Source of the DNA: Leptospira kobayashii
Lineage (GTDB): Bacteria > Spirochaetota > Leptospiria > Leptospirales > Leptospiraceae
Length of the DNA: 64,000 bases
NCBI RefSeq assembly: GCF_003114835.2
Contig: NZ_AP025028.1
Coordinates: 1,392,001 to 1,456,000, forward strand
Direction: 5' to 3'
Shown here one piece after another: positions 7,453 to 18,786 of this stretch. The notes below the pieces were generated by a model. That model ran no database searches. It was not told where the DNA came from and saw nothing but the letters and a program-made list of their open reading frames with translations. The translations under genes and the position numbers were made by a program. Each line of letters begins with the position of its first letter. Position 1 is the stretch's first letter.

Positions 7453-10400
7453 ATGGTGAATCGGACCTTCTTTCGTAAATTTTTTCTTCCGGCAAGTTTA
7501 TTCGTTTTAACAACGACTTCCTTTTTTTCCCAAAATCCATCTCCTCATATCGAATTGTTCACCCCCGAAGGGAGTTCCAAACAAGTCAAACAAACTCAAG
7601 TTAGGTTTTCGAAGCCGATGGTAACATTGGGGGATCCCAGACCCAAACAAGATATCTTTAAAATCAATTGTCCTATTGCCGGGGCTCCCCGTTGGATCGA
7701 TAGTTCCACTTGGGTGTATGAGTTTGAAAGAGAGCTTCCGGGAGGTGTGAAATGCGATTTCGTTTTGTATGATTCCGTTAAAACTTTGGACGGGCAAACG
7801 ATTTCGGGCCAAAAAACTTTTCTATTTGATACAGGCGGGCCTTCCATTCTATATTCATCCCCTTATTCGGGAGGAACTGTTGACGAAGATCAGATTTTTA
7901 TATTGAATCTGGATGCAAAACCTGACCTAAATAGTGTTTTGCGAAACGCCTATTTTACAGAGCAGGATTTATCCAACAGGATCGGCTTGGAAATCGTGGA
8001 AGGAAAAACAAGAACCGATATTTTAAAAAGTCAATACGCTTCCGATGTCGAAACTACGATCCTAGTCAAAGCCAAGCAGACTTTTTTACCGGAAAAAAAC
8101 ATCCAACTCGTATGGGGTAAAGGTGTTCGTTCTTCCTGGGGCGGTGAAATTGCAGAAGACGAAATCCATAATTTCAAAGTCAGAGCACCTTTTTCCGTTA
8201 GTTTTTCCTGCGAGAGAGTGAATGCCAAAGCGGATTGTATCCCTATTTTGCCATTTAGTCTTTATTTCAGCGGTGCCGTTCCGACGGATGAACTTTCAAA
8301 GATCAGCTTAAAATCCAAATCGGGAAAAGAATATCCTTCGAAACTTGATCCCGAAGATAAAAATTCAAAGAGTTCACATTACTTAAGTTTTGCGGGGCCG
8401 TTTCCGGAAAACGAAGAATTCATCATTCAGATTCCACCCGGTCTGAAAGATGAAACCGGTAGATCGCTTGTAAATCAATCCGGTTTCCCGCTGACAGTGC
8501 GTTCCGGTGAATTCCCCCCTCTTGCCAAATTTCCTGCAAAGTTCGGAATCCTGGAACTGAATGCGAATCCTGCCATTCCAGTCACCGTTCGGAATATTGA
8601 AACGCAACTTCCTTTGAAAACAGTCTCTCTTAACATTACAAGTAGTACGCAAAAAACAATCGATCCTATCGAGGTTCAGAAATGGTTTCAGGCACTTTCC
8701 AAACAGGAAAGGGAAAAATCCATTTTTGCATCCAAGATTGCCACGGGACAGCCTGTCTCGACCAATTTACCGAAACCAAACGGGAAAAAGGCGATGGAAG
8801 TCGTCGGAATTCCATTGGAAAAACCGGGCTTTTACGTTGTTGAACTTGCCAGTGATGTGTTAGGTGCTTCTCTCCTTGAAAAAAAAGGAAAGATGTACGT
8901 AACAAGCGGAGCTCTGGTTACGAATATGTCGGTTCATTTCAAATGGGGAAGAGAATCGAGTCTCGTTTGGGTGACCTCTCTCGATAAAGCGGCTCCCGAA
9001 CCGGGAGTGATTGTAAAAATCATAGATTGCAAAGGTACTGTCCGCGGAACGGGTATAACGGGGAAAGAAGGAACCGTTCGATTCGGAAAGATGGGAACGG
9101 GAGAAGTTCCTTACTGCGGATATTATGAAATGGGGAGCGGTCTTTCCGTATTTGCTGCGAAAGGAGAGGATTTTAGTTTTACTTCAACTAACTGGGATAA
9201 GGGGATTGAGTCCTGGAGATATCAGTTACCATCCTCCCAATACAACGATTCTTCCGAAATCCAGACAGTTGTCATGGATAGGACTTTATTCAGAGCAGGG
9301 GAGACTGTTCATCTGAAACATTTCAGAAGAGGACATTCCATCCAAGGTATGACTGCAAGCGATCCCAAACTTTATCCTAAAAAAGTAGTGATCCAACATG
9401 AAGGTTCGGGAGAAAAATTCGTTTCTCCTTTGGTGTGGTCTTTTCCTGGTTCCACGGAATCCGAATTTGCTATTCCGAAACAGGCAAGACTCGGAACTTA
9501 TAAGATTTTTTATCCGTATTCGGAAGAGGATGATTCTTACGGAAATACGGTTGCAAGTTTCAGGGTGGAAGAATTTCGCCTTCCTGTGTTACACGGAGGA
9601 ATCCAGCTTTCGGAAGGAGCGGGTTATCTCGTTGCACCAAACCAAGCTAAGGTGGAATTGAATTTACAATATTTGTCTGGAGGAGGAGCTTCCAAATTTC
9701 CGGTTACGGTGAGAGGGCAGATCAGTCCACAGAGTTTTTCCGTTTCGGAAGAATACTCCGAGTTTTCCTTTTTCCCTGAAAAAATCGAAACGGGAAGAGT
9801 CGTTTTGGATGAAGAAGGAGGCGACTCCGGTGAAGACTCCAAACGAAAAACATATCCGGGTGAAAAAATCAATCTGGATGAAAAAGGTTTTTCCAGTTTT
9901 TCCTTTAAGGATATGAATTCGATTTCTTCCGATTCCTCGCTGGAAGTCGAAATGGAATATCTCGATCCGAGCGGTGAAATCCAGACGACATATCGCAGTT
10001 TTCCAATTTATTCCGCCAATCTAAGGATAGGTATTTTGCCGAAGGGTTGGATGTTTACCAAAGATAAGGTAGAGATGCAAATACTTGCTCTCGATCTTAA
10101 GAACCAACCTAAGAAAAACCAAAAGATCACGGTTAAGGCTTTTTCCAGATCCTATTATTCCAACAGACGTAGATTAGTTGGTGGATATTACGCTTATGAC
10201 CATTACAAGGAAGTAAAGGATTTAGGTACATTTTGTACGGGAAAAACCAATGAAAAAGGTATCCTCTTTTGCGACGCTCCTGCCCCGGCTACGGGAGAGA
10301 TTCTTTTTTCCGCTTCTTCCGAGGATGAGAAAGGAAATTTTACCGCTTCCACCCAATCGATTTGGGTAGCCTCCTCCGAAGAATCCTGGTTTGAAGCAAG

Positions 10401-13086
10401 TGATCATAATCGAATGGATATCCTGCCTGAAAAAAGCAATGTGGAAATAGGTGAGACATTAAAAGTCCAGTTGAGGTCTCCTTTTCGGGAAGCAACGGCA
10501 CTTGTCACAATCGAAAGAGAAGGAATTATGGATTCCTTTGTAATGCCGGTTACAGGAAAAGAACCTACTATTAGTTTTCCCATCAAAAAAGAATATTCAC
10601 CTAACATATATGTTTCTGTTCTTCTTATCCGGGGCAGGGTAGGCGATCCGAAACCTACTGCACTTGTCGATTTGGCAAGGCCGTCTTTTCGAATGGGGAT
10701 CATTCCCATTCATGTCGGATGGAAACCTTATGAATTGAGTGTAAACGTGAAGACGAAAAACTCCAATTATAAGGTAAGAGAAAAGGTAGAAGCGAATATC
10801 CAAGTCAAAGGTGCAAACGGTAAACCGCCGGAAGCCGGTGGAGAATTGGCTGTTGCCGTTGTGGATGAAGCTCTTCTTGAACTTTCCGGCAACCCGACTT
10901 GGAAGCTTTTGGATGCAATGATGGGACTTCGCGGACATGAAGTCAATACTTCGACTGGTCAAAGTCAGGTGATCGGAAGAAGACATTTCGGCTTGAAAGC
11001 GAGACCGACGGGAGGAGGGGGCGGAAAGAGCCCTACAAGATCCTTGTTCGATACTCTTCTTTATTGGAAAGGTAAAATCGTATTGGATAAGGAAGGTCGT
11101 GCGACCATCAATTTCCCGTTAAACGACTCTCTTTCTTCCTTTAAAATTGTTGCCATTGCTTCTTCGGGAATTTCCGAATTCGGAACAGGTTCCGTTAGCA
11201 TTCAATCCACCCAAGACATTCAGATTTTTTCCGGTATCCCGAGTGTTGTAAGGGAAGGAGATTCCATACTACATGAGTATTCCGTTCGGAATGCAACTTC
11301 ATCGGAAAAAAAGATCATTGCAAAACTTTCCGTTACCGATTCGGGAACTTCTCCTTCATTGAAAAAAACTGTTCTTGTTTTACCTGAGAAAACTTTGTCT
11401 TTGGGTGGTTCCGCGACAGGAGTGTTTGCGTGGGATTTGAAAGTTCCGAATGATTTGCAATCTAGGAACCTGGTTTTGGAAGTGAAAGACGATTCGGGAA
11501 CCATACTCGATCGAATCGCAGTCGATCAAAAAGTATTGCCTAATCTGGTTCAAAGGGTTTATCAAGCAGGGCTATTTCAATGGGAGGGTGAGTTCAAAGA
11601 AAGCATAGAATCTCCTTCAGACTCCATTCCCGGATCGAGTTTTTTTAAAGTAACAACTTCACCTAGCATTCTGGGGAGTCAGAAAGCAGTAGAAGATTAT
11701 TTTAAAAAGTATCCTTATAATTGTTTGGAACAAAAAGTTTCCACGGCAATCGGGCTTTCCAGTGCAAGCAGATGGAAACAAATCGATTCGGAACTGGGAT
11801 CCTATTTGGATTCGAATGGACTGGTAAAATACTTTCCCCGAATGGAAAGTGGAAGCGAGATATTAACCGCCTACGTTCTCACCTCAAGTAAGTTAGATGG
11901 TTTTGACCTGAACGGAGATTCCGTTACTAAGATGGTGGAAGGTCTACGGGCGTTTTTACTCGGAAATATTCGGGGAGATAGTTGGACCTTCGGTGCGGAT
12001 TCTGTAATTCGTAAGATCATAGTTATGGAAGCACTTTCCCGTTATGAAACTTTGGAATGGGATTTGGTAAGTCCTGTATATGTAAATATCGAACTACTTC
12101 CTACTGCCTCGCTTATCGATTTGAGTGAAATTCTAACGAGAGTGAACGGATACGATCCTAAGTTGAAATCCCGTATTGCAAGTGCTTTGCGATCCAGATT
12201 GAATCTGCAAGGAACGGAACTAGTGATCGCGGATTCGAATTTTTCCAATCCGTGGTGGATTCTGGGATCCAATGATTACACAATGTCCAGATTAGTGTTA
12301 TGGTCTTTTACCGACCCCTCTTTTAAAAAGGATATGCCTAGACTTATCAAAGGTTTAACTCAAAAGCAAAAGAAGGGAAGATGGGACACTACTTTGGGAA
12401 ATGCATATGGAATCCTGGCTTTAAAGAAAGCGGGTAAAGTATTGGAAAGCGAACGAGTACAAGGCGGCAATGTTTCCTTAAGCGATGGCAAATCCGTTTT
12501 TTCTTTGGATCCGAATGTTTCCGATAAAAATTCCGCATTGGTTCCGATGGAATCGGGAAAGAAAGAAATGGCAGTCGGTTATTCCGGTAAGGGGAAACCT
12601 TGGATTTTCTGGGAAGCGAAAAGTAAAATTCCATTGAAGGAGCCTCTTTTCAGCGGTTATCGGATCAAACGATCGATCGAAGCGGTCAGCCGTGCTTCTT
12701 CCGATAAATGGACCAAGGGGGATATTTTGAAGATCCGTTTGGAGATTACCGCCGACTCGGAAAAAACCTGGGTGGTTTTGGAAGATCCAATCCCCGCCGG
12801 TTCCGTTCATATAGGCCGAGGTTTGGGAAAAGAGTCCAAGATCCTAAGCGGAAGAATTACAAATGATCAAGATTTTTCACCTAGTTTCGAAGAGAGGTCG
12901 TTTACAAATTACCGTGCCTATTACGAATATTTGCCACAGGGAACTTGGGTTACGGAATATACGATTCAATTGAACCATCCTGGAATTTTTCCTCTCCCTC
13001 CTACTCGGGTGGAAGCGATGTATTCTCCGGAAACATTTGCGGAATCTCCCAACGGAGTTTTTGAGATTTCGAGTTCGGATTCCTAG
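7453..13086 (+). CDS. Alpha-2-macroglobulin family protein with intact thioester motif
   Basis: This 1877-aa bacterial alpha-2-macroglobulin has an N-terminal signal peptide (about 30 residues, ending near SFFSQ), many predicted MG beta-domains, and a thioester domain with CLEQ (Cys1424 to Gln1427, in YPYNCLEQ). The conserved A2M segment before it (INFPLNDSLSSFKIVA) is also present. Bacterial A2Ms trap proteases in the periplasm by covalent thioester capture after bait-region cleavage. A Gly-rich stretch near residue 1186 (TGGGGGKSPTR) is a possible flexible or bait-like segment. There is no lipobox Cys after the signal, unlike E. coli YfhM, so it is probably soluble. The usual partner gene pbpC is not next to it; its neighbours are two unknown envelope proteins and a sulfatase-fold enzyme. 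Confidence 0.93.
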   Translation: MVNRTFFRKFFLPASLFVLTTTSFFSQNPSPHIELFTPEGSSKQVKQTQVRFSKPMVTLGDPRPKQDIFKINCPIAGAPRWIDSSTWVYEFERELPGGVKCDFVLYDSVKTLDGQTISGQKTFLFDTGGPSILYSSPYSGGTVDEDQIFILNLDAKPDLNSVLRNAYFTEQDLSNRIGLEIVEGKTRTDILKSQYASDVETTILVKAKQTFLPEKNIQLVWGKGVRSSWGGEIAEDEIHNFKVRAPFSVSFSCERVNAKADCIPILPFSLYFSGAVPTDELSKISLKSKSGKEYPSKLDPEDKNSKSSHYLSFAGPFPENEEFIIQIPPGLKDETGRSLVNQSGFPLTVRSGEFPPLAKFPAKFGILELNANPAIPVTVRNIETQLPLKTVSLNITSSTQKTIDPIEVQKWFQALSKQEREKSIFASKIATGQPVSTNLPKPNGKKAMEVVGIPLEKPGFYVVELASDVLGASLLEKKGKMYVTSGALVTNMSVHFKWGRESSLVWVTSLDKAAPEPGVIVKIIDCKGTVRGTGITGKEGTVRFGKMGTGEVPYCGYYEMGSGLSVFAAKGEDFSFTSTNWDKGIESWRYQLPSSQYNDSSEIQTVVMDRTLFRAGETVHLKHFRRGHSIQGMTASDPKLYPKKVVIQHEGSGEKFVSPLVWSFPGSTESEFAIPKQARLGTYKIFYPYSEEDDSYGNTVASFRVEEFRLPVLHGGIQLSEGAGYLVAPNQAKVELNLQYLSGGGASKFPVTVRGQISPQSFSVSEEYSEFSFFPEKIETGRVVLDEEGGDSGEDSKRKTYPGEKINLDEKGFSSFSFKDMNSISSDSSLEVEMEYLDPSGEIQTTYRSFPIYSANLRIGILPKGWMFTKDKVEMQILALDLKNQPKKNQKITVKAFSRSYYSNRRRLVGGYYAYDHYKEVKDLGTFCTGKTNEKGILFCDAPAPATGEILFSASSEDEKGNFTASTQSIWVASSEESWFEASDHNRMDILPEKSNVEIGETLKVQLRSPFREATALVTIEREGIMDSFVMPVTGKEPTISFPIKKEYSPNIYVSVLLIRGRVGDPKPTALVDLARPSFRMGIIPIHVGWKPYELSVNVKTKNSNYKVREKVEANIQVKGANGKPPEAGGELAVAVVDEALLELSGNPTWKLLDAMMGLRGHEVNTSTGQSQVIGRRHFGLKARPTGGGGGKSPTRSLFDTLLYWKGKIVLDKEGRATINFPLNDSLSSFKIVAIASSGISEFGTGSVSIQSTQDIQIFSGIPSVVREGDSILHEYSVRNATSSEKKIIAKLSVTDSGTSPSLKKTVLVLPEKTLSLGGSATGVFAWDLKVPNDLQSRNLVLEVKDDSGTILDRIAVDQKVLPNLVQRVYQAGLFQWEGEFKESIESPSDSIPGSSFFKVTTSPSILGSQKAVEDYFKKYPYNCLEQKVSTAIGLSSASRWKQIDSELGSYLDSNGLVKYFPRMESGSEILTAYVLTSSKLDGFDLNGDSVTKMVEGLRAFLLGNIRGDSWTFGADSVIRKIIVMEALSRYETLEWDLVSPVYVNIELLPTASLIDLSEILTRVNGYDPKLKSRIASALRSRLNLQGTELVIADSNFSNPWWILGSNDYTMSRLVLWSFTDPSFKKDMPRLIKGLTQKQKKGRWDTTLGNAYGILALKKAGKVLESERVQGGNVSLSDGKSVFSLDPNVSDKNSALVPMESGKKEMAVGYSGKGKPWIFWEAKSKIPLKEPLFSGYRIKRSIEAVSRASSDKWTKGDILKIRLEITADSEKTWVVLEDPIPAGSVHIGRGLGKESKILSGRITNDQDFSPSFEERSFTNYRAYYEYLPQGTWVTEYTIQLNHPGIFPLPPTRVEAMYSPETFAESPNGVFEISSSDS

Positions 13087-13118
13087 GAAAAGTTTACGGA
13101 TTTAGGGGTTATGGAATT

Positions 13119-15392
13119 ATGACTCCAATGGAAGAAATTCCAGCCCCTTCATCCCTTCGAAAAGTACTGTTCGCCGTAATTGGCTACACGGTTTTTTTTT
13201 ACTTATTCTTTTTATTATTTAATACATCTTTTACAATTATGGGCGTGGATGTAGGAGATTACCTAAAACAATACTTAGGTGATTTTTTCGGGGTTTATCT
13301 ATTTTCCACATTCAAGGTTTTTTCCGCTTCTCTTGTATTTCATTTCTCATTGGGGATTTTATTTCATTATAGTTTGGAATCCTATCCGCGCTTTAAGATA
13401 AAAAAACAAATTCCCTTACTACTCCTATATCTTTTCGCAATGGATTTGCTCGGGCTATTTCATTCCATCATTCTTTATCCTCAGATCTACGGAGAATTTT
13501 TCTTTTATCGTTATTCTTCTCTTTCTTCCCTCTTGTATTTTTTTACGGATCATTTTTCACCCGATTTCTTTTTTTATACGATCGTTTTGATTTTGTCCGT
13601 TCAATTGGCGAACATATTGTACTATGTTTGGAAGGAAAAAACAAAACTATCCTTCTTTTATTTAACGACAATCCTACTTATACTTCTTTTTCATCGGTTC
13701 GGTAGCTTATACCCGGCACTTGCTTTTATTGCGGTCTTTCCCATCTTACATAAGTTAAAAGATAGGATACATATCAGAACTTACTTCCTATTGATTCCGT
13801 TTCTTGTCTTTCTTTTTCCCTTCCCTTTTCTATTCGATTCTTTATATGGAACTTTCACGGAAAATCATAAGGGCAAACCGCCTGTTATTTTGATTTCCGC
13901 CGATTCGCTTCGATACGACAAACTGGGGTTTGTGAATGGCAATCGGGAAATCACACCGAATATAGATTTATTTTCGAAAGACAGTTTTGTTTTCCATGAC
14001 CATCATACTACGATTCCGCGTACTTTTCCAAGTTGGGCGGATCTATTGACAGGAAAGTATTCGATGACTCATAAAGTCAGAGATATGTTTCCGTCTAAGG
14101 CGGAAAAAAACAGAATCGGTTCCAAAGAGTTTCCTACCATAGGACAGAAGCTAAAAGAGATAGGTTATAAAACATCGGCTATCGGAAGTTTTGCGGCGGA
14201 TATTTTTCCAAGGGCGGATTTCGGCTTTGATGAAGTATTGGCTCCCAATTTCAACGCTAAGGTAATGACTTTACAAAGAACGGCGGAGTCTCAACTATTT
14301 TTATTGCCTGTTGTTACGGGAAGTTTTCTGGGCGGTGGAGATTATATTGAAGAGATGGACGGATTGTCCACTTGGGGGGACGGTAAAAGGATTGTAGACC
14401 GGCTCAAGAAAGTGGTAAGGAAATCAGGCAAATCTTCTTTTTTTCTAACATACTTTTCCAGCGTAGTTCATTTCCCATATACACCCGCTTATCCCAATTA
14501 CAAAAAATTCACAAATCCCGATTACTATGGTAAATACAAATATCTGAAATTTGTCGATCCGACTGCTACGGACAAACTGAATAGCGAAGAGATCGAACAG
14601 ATCCGAGGCTTATTCGATTCCTCCGTATATGCATTTGATGAAGAATTCGGTGCCATCATTCGATTTTTAAAAGATAAGGATTTGTATGATAAATCAATTA
14701 TCATTCTGACCGCAGATCACGGTGAAGCTTTGTACGAAGACATCCACGGACAAGGACACGGGGAACATTTGAGAGGGGAGGCGGTCACTAAGGTTCCGTT
14801 ATTGATTAAGTTCCCTTCCGATAGTAAGTATGTTTCTCTGCCGAATCGCGAATTTTTCGGAACTACTTCCTCGGTTGATCTTTTTCCCACTTTATCGGAT
14901 TATTTTTCAATTCCAATCGAACAAGAGTTACCTGGTATGTCTTTGTTGGGCATTATCGGAGAGAAAGATTGGGCGAACGACAGAGTCGTATATTCCGAAA
15001 CCGGGATTTGGTTTTCCGATATAGGTGATCATTTTTTTCAATCCCAAAGAATTCCGTATCCAAATATTTTGGAACTCCATCAAGTGGTTCCAGAAGAAGA
15101 ATTTCAGATCATGATAACCGACCGTAATTTTCAGGAGACGATTGCTTTCGCCAAACATCGGTCAGTTCAAAACTCACGCTATAAGTTTATATACATTCCG
15201 ACTAGAAAAGGTGTCCTATTTGAGCTTTACGATAGGAAAAACGACCCCTTGAATACCAAAAACATTTTTCCGACCGGAGCTATCGGTCTTTCTTTAAAGG
15301 AAAACTTATACTCACTAGTAAAGAAATGGGAAGACGCAAGTCAGGCAGGAGAATATCTTTTGCCTGGGACACTCAGGAATGGCGACTTATAG
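13119..15392 (+). CDS. Membrane-anchored sulfatase/phosphotransferase-fold protein with Thr nucleophile
   Basis: A 757-aa protein with about five to seven N-terminal membrane segments (residues 15-245) and a large alkaline-phosphatase-superfamily domain outside the membrane. The metal-binding starts are visible: ILISADSLRYDK (Asp262) and the downstream TADHGEA (Asp533, His534), followed by GQGHGEHLRGE. The nucleophile segment reads TFPSWADLLTGK with Thr302. In true sulfatases this position is Cys or Ser (converted to formylglycine) and an Arg lies where Trp306 sits. A Thr nucleophile is typical of lipoteichoic-acid synthase and phosphoethanolamine transferases, so transfer of a phospho-group to an envelope glycan or lipid is more likely than sulfate hydrolysis. 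ATG 13119 is preceded by AGGGG. Confidence 0.85.
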   Translation: MTPMEEIPAPSSLRKVLFAVIGYTVFFYLFFLLFNTSFTIMGVDVGDYLKQYLGDFFGVYLFSTFKVFSASLVFHFSLGILFHYSLESYPRFKIKKQIPLLLLYLFAMDLLGLFHSIILYPQIYGEFFFYRYSSLSSLLYFFTDHFSPDFFFYTIVLILSVQLANILYYVWKEKTKLSFFYLTTILLILLFHRFGSLYPALAFIAVFPILHKLKDRIHIRTYFLLIPFLVFLFPFPFLFDSLYGTFTENHKGKPPVILISADSLRYDKLGFVNGNREITPNIDLFSKDSFVFHDHHTTIPRTFPSWADLLTGKYSMTHKVRDMFPSKAEKNRIGSKEFPTIGQKLKEIGYKTSAIGSFAADIFPRADFGFDEVLAPNFNAKVMTLQRTAESQLFLLPVVTGSFLGGGDYIEEMDGLSTWGDGKRIVDRLKKVVRKSGKSSFFLTYFSSVVHFPYTPAYPNYKKFTNPDYYGKYKYLKFVDPTATDKLNSEEIEQIRGLFDSSVYAFDEEFGAIIRFLKDKDLYDKSIIILTADHGEALYEDIHGQGHGEHLRGEAVTKVPLLIKFPSDSKYVSLPNREFFGTTSSVDLFPTLSDYFSIPIEQELPGMSLLGIIGEKDWANDRVVYSETGIWFSDIGDHFFQSQRIPYPNILELHQVVPEEEFQIMITDRNFQETIAFAKHRSVQNSRYKFIYIPTRKGVLFELYDRKNDPLNTKNIFPTGAIGLSLKENLYSLVKKWEDASQAGEYLLPGTLRNGDL

Positions 15393-15425
15393 TGAATTTT
15401 TAATAATAGATATAGGAAGAAAAAT

Positions 15426-18400
15426 ATGCCGAAACGTAGTGATTTAAATTCGATTTTAATTATTGGTTCAGGTCCGATTGTAATCGGTCAAGCTTGCGAG
15501 TTTGACTATTCCGGGACGCAAGCTACGAAAGCCCTTCGTGAAAAAGGGATTCGCGTAATTCTTGTTAACTCAAATCCGGCCACGATCATGACTGATCCGG
15601 ATCTGGCAGATGCAACCTATATCGAACCTTTGACGGTTCCTGTTTTGGAAAAGATCATCAAAAAGGAAAAACCGGATGCCATCTTACCTACGGTAGGTGG
15701 GCAAACCGCTTTGAACCTGGCTCTGGCTTTGCACAGAGACGGTATACTGGAAAAATATAATGTAGAATTGATCGGCGCAAAGGTCGAAGCGATTCGTAAA
15801 GCGGAGGATCGGGAGCTTTTCAAAAAAGCTATGGAAAAATTGAACATCCGGGTAGCGAAATCGGTTATGGTTTCGGATATGGTCGCAGCCAGAGCCGCCG
15901 CGATCGAGATCGGTTTTCCCATCATCATTCGCCCGGCCTTCACTCTCGGGGGAACGGGAGGAGGGACTTGCTATGATCAGGATGAATTCGAAGATATTGC
16001 AGCAAAAGGTTTATCCGCATCTCCAATTTCGCAAATCCTGGTAGAAGAATCAGTATTAGGTTGGAAAGAATTCGAGTTGGAAGTCATGCGGGATCTAGCG
16101 GACAACGTAGTGATTATCTGTTCGATTGAAAACCTGGATCCGATGGGGGTTCATACCGGAGATTCCATTACTGTTGCCCCACAACAAACGTTAAGTGATA
16201 AAGAATATCAGAGACTCAGGGATATGTCGATCGATATTATCCGTGAAATCGGAGTTGAAACAGGCGGTTCCAATATCCAGTTCGCAGTCAACCCGGCAGA
16301 TGGGGATGTGATAGTAATTGAGATGAATCCTCGTGTTTCGCGCTCGTCCGCGCTTGCATCGAAAGCGACCGGTTTCCCTATCGCCAAAATTGCAGCCTTA
16401 TTATCCATCGGATATACTTTGGATGAGATTAAGAATGACATTACTCGTGTAACTCCCGCTAGTTTTGAGCCTTCTATAGATTATGTTGTAACGAAAATAC
16501 CTAGATTTGCATTCGAAAAATTTCCTGGTAGCGATCCGACTCTAGGTGTTCAGATGAAGGCCGTGGGCGAAGCAATGGCGATCGGTCGAACATTCAAAGA
16601 GAGTTTTCAAAAAGCGCTTCGTTCTTTGGAATCGGATCGTTTCGGTTTCGGAAGTGACGGTTATTTGAAAGAGTTGATAGAATGGGACGGAATCAAAGAT
16701 TCCGATAAAAAAGAATGGCTTACTGCAAAAGTAAAAAGACCCACCGACAAACGGATATTTTACGTCAAGCTTGCATTCAATTACGGATTGAGTGTGGAAG
16801 AGATTCATGATATATGCAAAATTGATCCTTGGTTTTTATATCAATTCGATGAATTGTTAACTTTGGAAAAAAGATTCAAAACGGAAGGTCGAACCATCTT
16901 GAGAGAAATGAAGAAGGCGGGATTTTCCAACCGCCAGTTGGCATTCCTAACTAAAGAATCTGAAATTTATACTCAGTTGCGAAGCGGCGCTCCGATAGAC
17001 GTTACCAAATCGAAAATCGAAGGGATTTTACGCAAAGAGGAAGAGGATTTGGAAACTTATCTTCTAAAGGAACACTTAAGTCCTGTTTATAAAAGAATCG
17101 ATACCTGTGCGGGGGAATTCGAAGCATTTACACCTTATTTGTATTCTTCATATGATGAAGAAGATGAAGCTGAAGTTTCTTCCAGAAAGAAAGTGATGAT
17201 CTTGGGAAGCGGTCCGAACAGGATCGGCCAAGGAATCGAATTCGACTATTGTTGCTGTCATGCTTCTTTCGCATTACAAGATGCAGGTGTTGAATCGATT
17301 ATGATCAATTCCAATCCTGAGACGGTTTCTACGGATTATGATACTTCCGACAGACTTTATTTCGAGCCGCTTTGTTTGGAAGATGTTTTGAATATCTTTA
17401 GAAAAGAAAAGCCCGATGGTGTTATTGTTCAGTTAGGCGGTCAAACTCCTTTGAAATTGGCTCGGGCCCTTGAAAAAAGAGGTGTTCCTATCATTGGAAC
17501 GAGTCCAGATTCCATTGACCGTGCGGAGGACAGAAAACGATTTGCAGAAGTTTTAGACAAATTGAAACTCCGTTCTCCTGAAAACGGAATTGCGTCTTCG
17601 AAAGAAAAAGCAAGAGAAATTGCTACTAGAATCGGTTATCCCGTCCTGGTTCGACCTTCTTATGTATTAGGTGGCCGGGCCATGTTGATCGTGAACGAAG
17701 AAGTCGAACTAGATCGTTATATGGAGGAAGCGGAAGAGGTGTCCGAAGACAGACCTTTGCTCGTTGACTCGTTTTTACAGGACGCAACTGAAGTAGATGT
17801 GGATGCACTCTGTGATGGAAAGGACGTATTTGTTGCGGGCATCATGGAACATATTGAAGAAGCGGGAGTTCATTCCGGAGATTCCGCGTGTGTTCTTCCT
17901 CCTCAATCCATTTCTACAAGAATGATCCAAGAAATTGAAGAGGCAACTCACAAATTGGCGATCGAATTGAATGTAAAGGGATTGATCAACATTCAATTTG
18001 CAATCAAAGATGAAACTCTTTATGTGATCGAAGTGAACCCACGTGCTTCCAGAACTGTTCCTTTCGTTGCAAAGTCCATTGGAGTCCCTATCGTAAAATT
18101 AGCCGTTCGCATTATGTTAGGTGAATCGCTTGCTAGTTTCAACTTGGGGAAAAGATTTTCCGCACCGATGATTACCGTAAAAGAAGCAGTGCTTCCTTTT
18201 AGCAAATTTCCCGGTGTGGACACAATTCTCGGTCCAGAAATGCGTTCTACCGGCGAAGTAATGGGTATCGCTTTATCAAAAGGTGAGGCATTTGTGAAAG
18301 CTCAGATCATGGCGGGTGAAGAACCTCCTAAACAGGGAACGGTTTTTGTCACTATCAATGATAAGACTAAGAAGGAATTATTGGAACCTGTGCGCTCTCT

Positions 18401-18746
18401 TTCCAACTTGGGTTATATTCTGATTGCGACGGAGGGAACACATAAGTTTTTATCTGAGAACGGAATTTTATCTAGCAAGATCAATAAGATCTATGACGGA
18501 TACTTTCCGAACGTAATTGATTATATCAAAGAGAAAAAAATCCACTTGATTATCAATACTCCTCTATCACGTGTTACTCGGGAAAACGCGTTTACAATCA
18601 GACAAGCGGCAATTAAATACAAGGTGCCTTGTTTGACCACGGCTCAAGCCGCTAAGGCATTGATCCATGGTCTGGTTGAAATGAAGGATAAGGGATTTAC
18701 CGTGAATTCCTTGCAGGAAATTCACAAAATTCCTAAAAAGAAATAA
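15426..18746 (+). CDS. carB: Carbamoyl-phosphate synthase large subunit
   Basis: CarB (1106 aa, usual length about 1070) makes carbamoyl phosphate from bicarbonate, ammonia delivered by CarA and two ATP, feeding arginine and pyrimidine synthesis. Two homologous ATP-grasp halves are visible. The first starts with [20 protein letters not shown] and carries [13 protein letters not shown]; the second starts with [19 protein letters not shown] and carries [13 protein letters not shown]. The C-terminal MGS-like allosteric domain (about 960-1100) ends in a lysine-rich tail. carA is not in the window. The gene ends at a strong hairpin shared with the convergent lipoprotein gene. Confidence 0.98.
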   Translation: MPKRSDLNSILIIGSGPIVIGQACEFDYSGTQATKALREKGIRVILVNSNPATIMTDPDLADATYIEPLTVPVLEKIIKKEKPDAILPTVGGQTALNLALALHRDGILEKYNVELIGAKVEAIRKAEDRELFKKAMEKLNIRVAKSVMVSDMVAARAAAIEIGFPIIIRPAFTLGGTGGGTCYDQDEFEDIAAKGLSASPISQILVEESVLGWKEFELEVMRDLADNVVIICSIENLDPMGVHTGDSITVAPQQTLSDKEYQRLRDMSIDIIREIGVETGGSNIQFAVNPADGDVIVIEMNPRVSRSSALASKATGFPIAKIAALLSIGYTLDEIKNDITRVTPASFEPSIDYVVTKIPRFAFEKFPGSDPTLGVQMKAVGEAMAIGRTFKESFQKALRSLESDRFGFGSDGYLKELIEWDGIKDSDKKEWLTAKVKRPTDKRIFYVKLAFNYGLSVEEIHDICKIDPWFLYQFDELLTLEKRFKTEGRTILREMKKAGFSNRQLAFLTKESEIYTQLRSGAPIDVTKSKIEGILRKEEEDLETYLLKEHLSPVYKRIDTCAGEFEAFTPYLYSSYDEEDEAEVSSRKKVMILGSGPNRIGQGIEFDYCCCHASFALQDAGVESIMINSNPETVSTDYDTSDRLYFEPLCLEDVLNIFRKEKPDGVIVQLGGQTPLKLARALEKRGVPIIGTSPDSIDRAEDRKRFAEVLDKLKLRSPENGIASSKEKAREIATRIGYPVLVRPSYVLGGRAMLIVNEEVELDRYMEEAEEVSEDRPLLVDSFLQDATEVDVDALCDGKDVFVAGIMEHIEEAGVHSGDSACVLPPQSISTRMIQEIEEATHKLAIELNVKGLINIQFAIKDETLYVIEVNPRASRTVPFVAKSIGVPIVKLAVRIMLGESLASFNLGKRFSAPMITVKEAVLPFSKFPGVDTILGPEMRSTGEVMGIALSKGEAFVKAQIMAGEEPPKQGTVFVTINDKTKKELLEPVRSLSNLGYILIATEGTHKFLSENGILSSKINKIYDGYFPNVIDYIKEKKIHLIINTPLSRVTRENAFTIRQAAIKYKVPCLTTAQAAKALIHGLVEMKDKGFTVNSLQEIHKIPKKK

Positions 18747-18755
18747 GATGATAAA

Positions 18756-18786
18756 GATCTATAAACTCGTTTCGGGTTTATAGATC
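18756..18786. terminator. Bidirectional hairpin between carB and the DUF1499 gene
   Basis: A perfect 11-bp inverted repeat (GATCTATAAAC at 18756-18766 and GTTTATAGATC at 18776-18786) can extend inward by four more pairs (one a G-T pair) to a 3-nt loop. It lies 9 bp after the carB stop and overlaps the last codons of the opposing gene. On the minus strand it is followed by a T-rich stretch. It probably terminates both convergent transcripts. Confidence 0.65.

Noticed and set aside
13119..15392. Annotation as a true sulfatase
   Set aside because: The formylglycine motif C/S-x-P-x-R is absent. Thr and Trp occupy the nucleophile and Arg positions.
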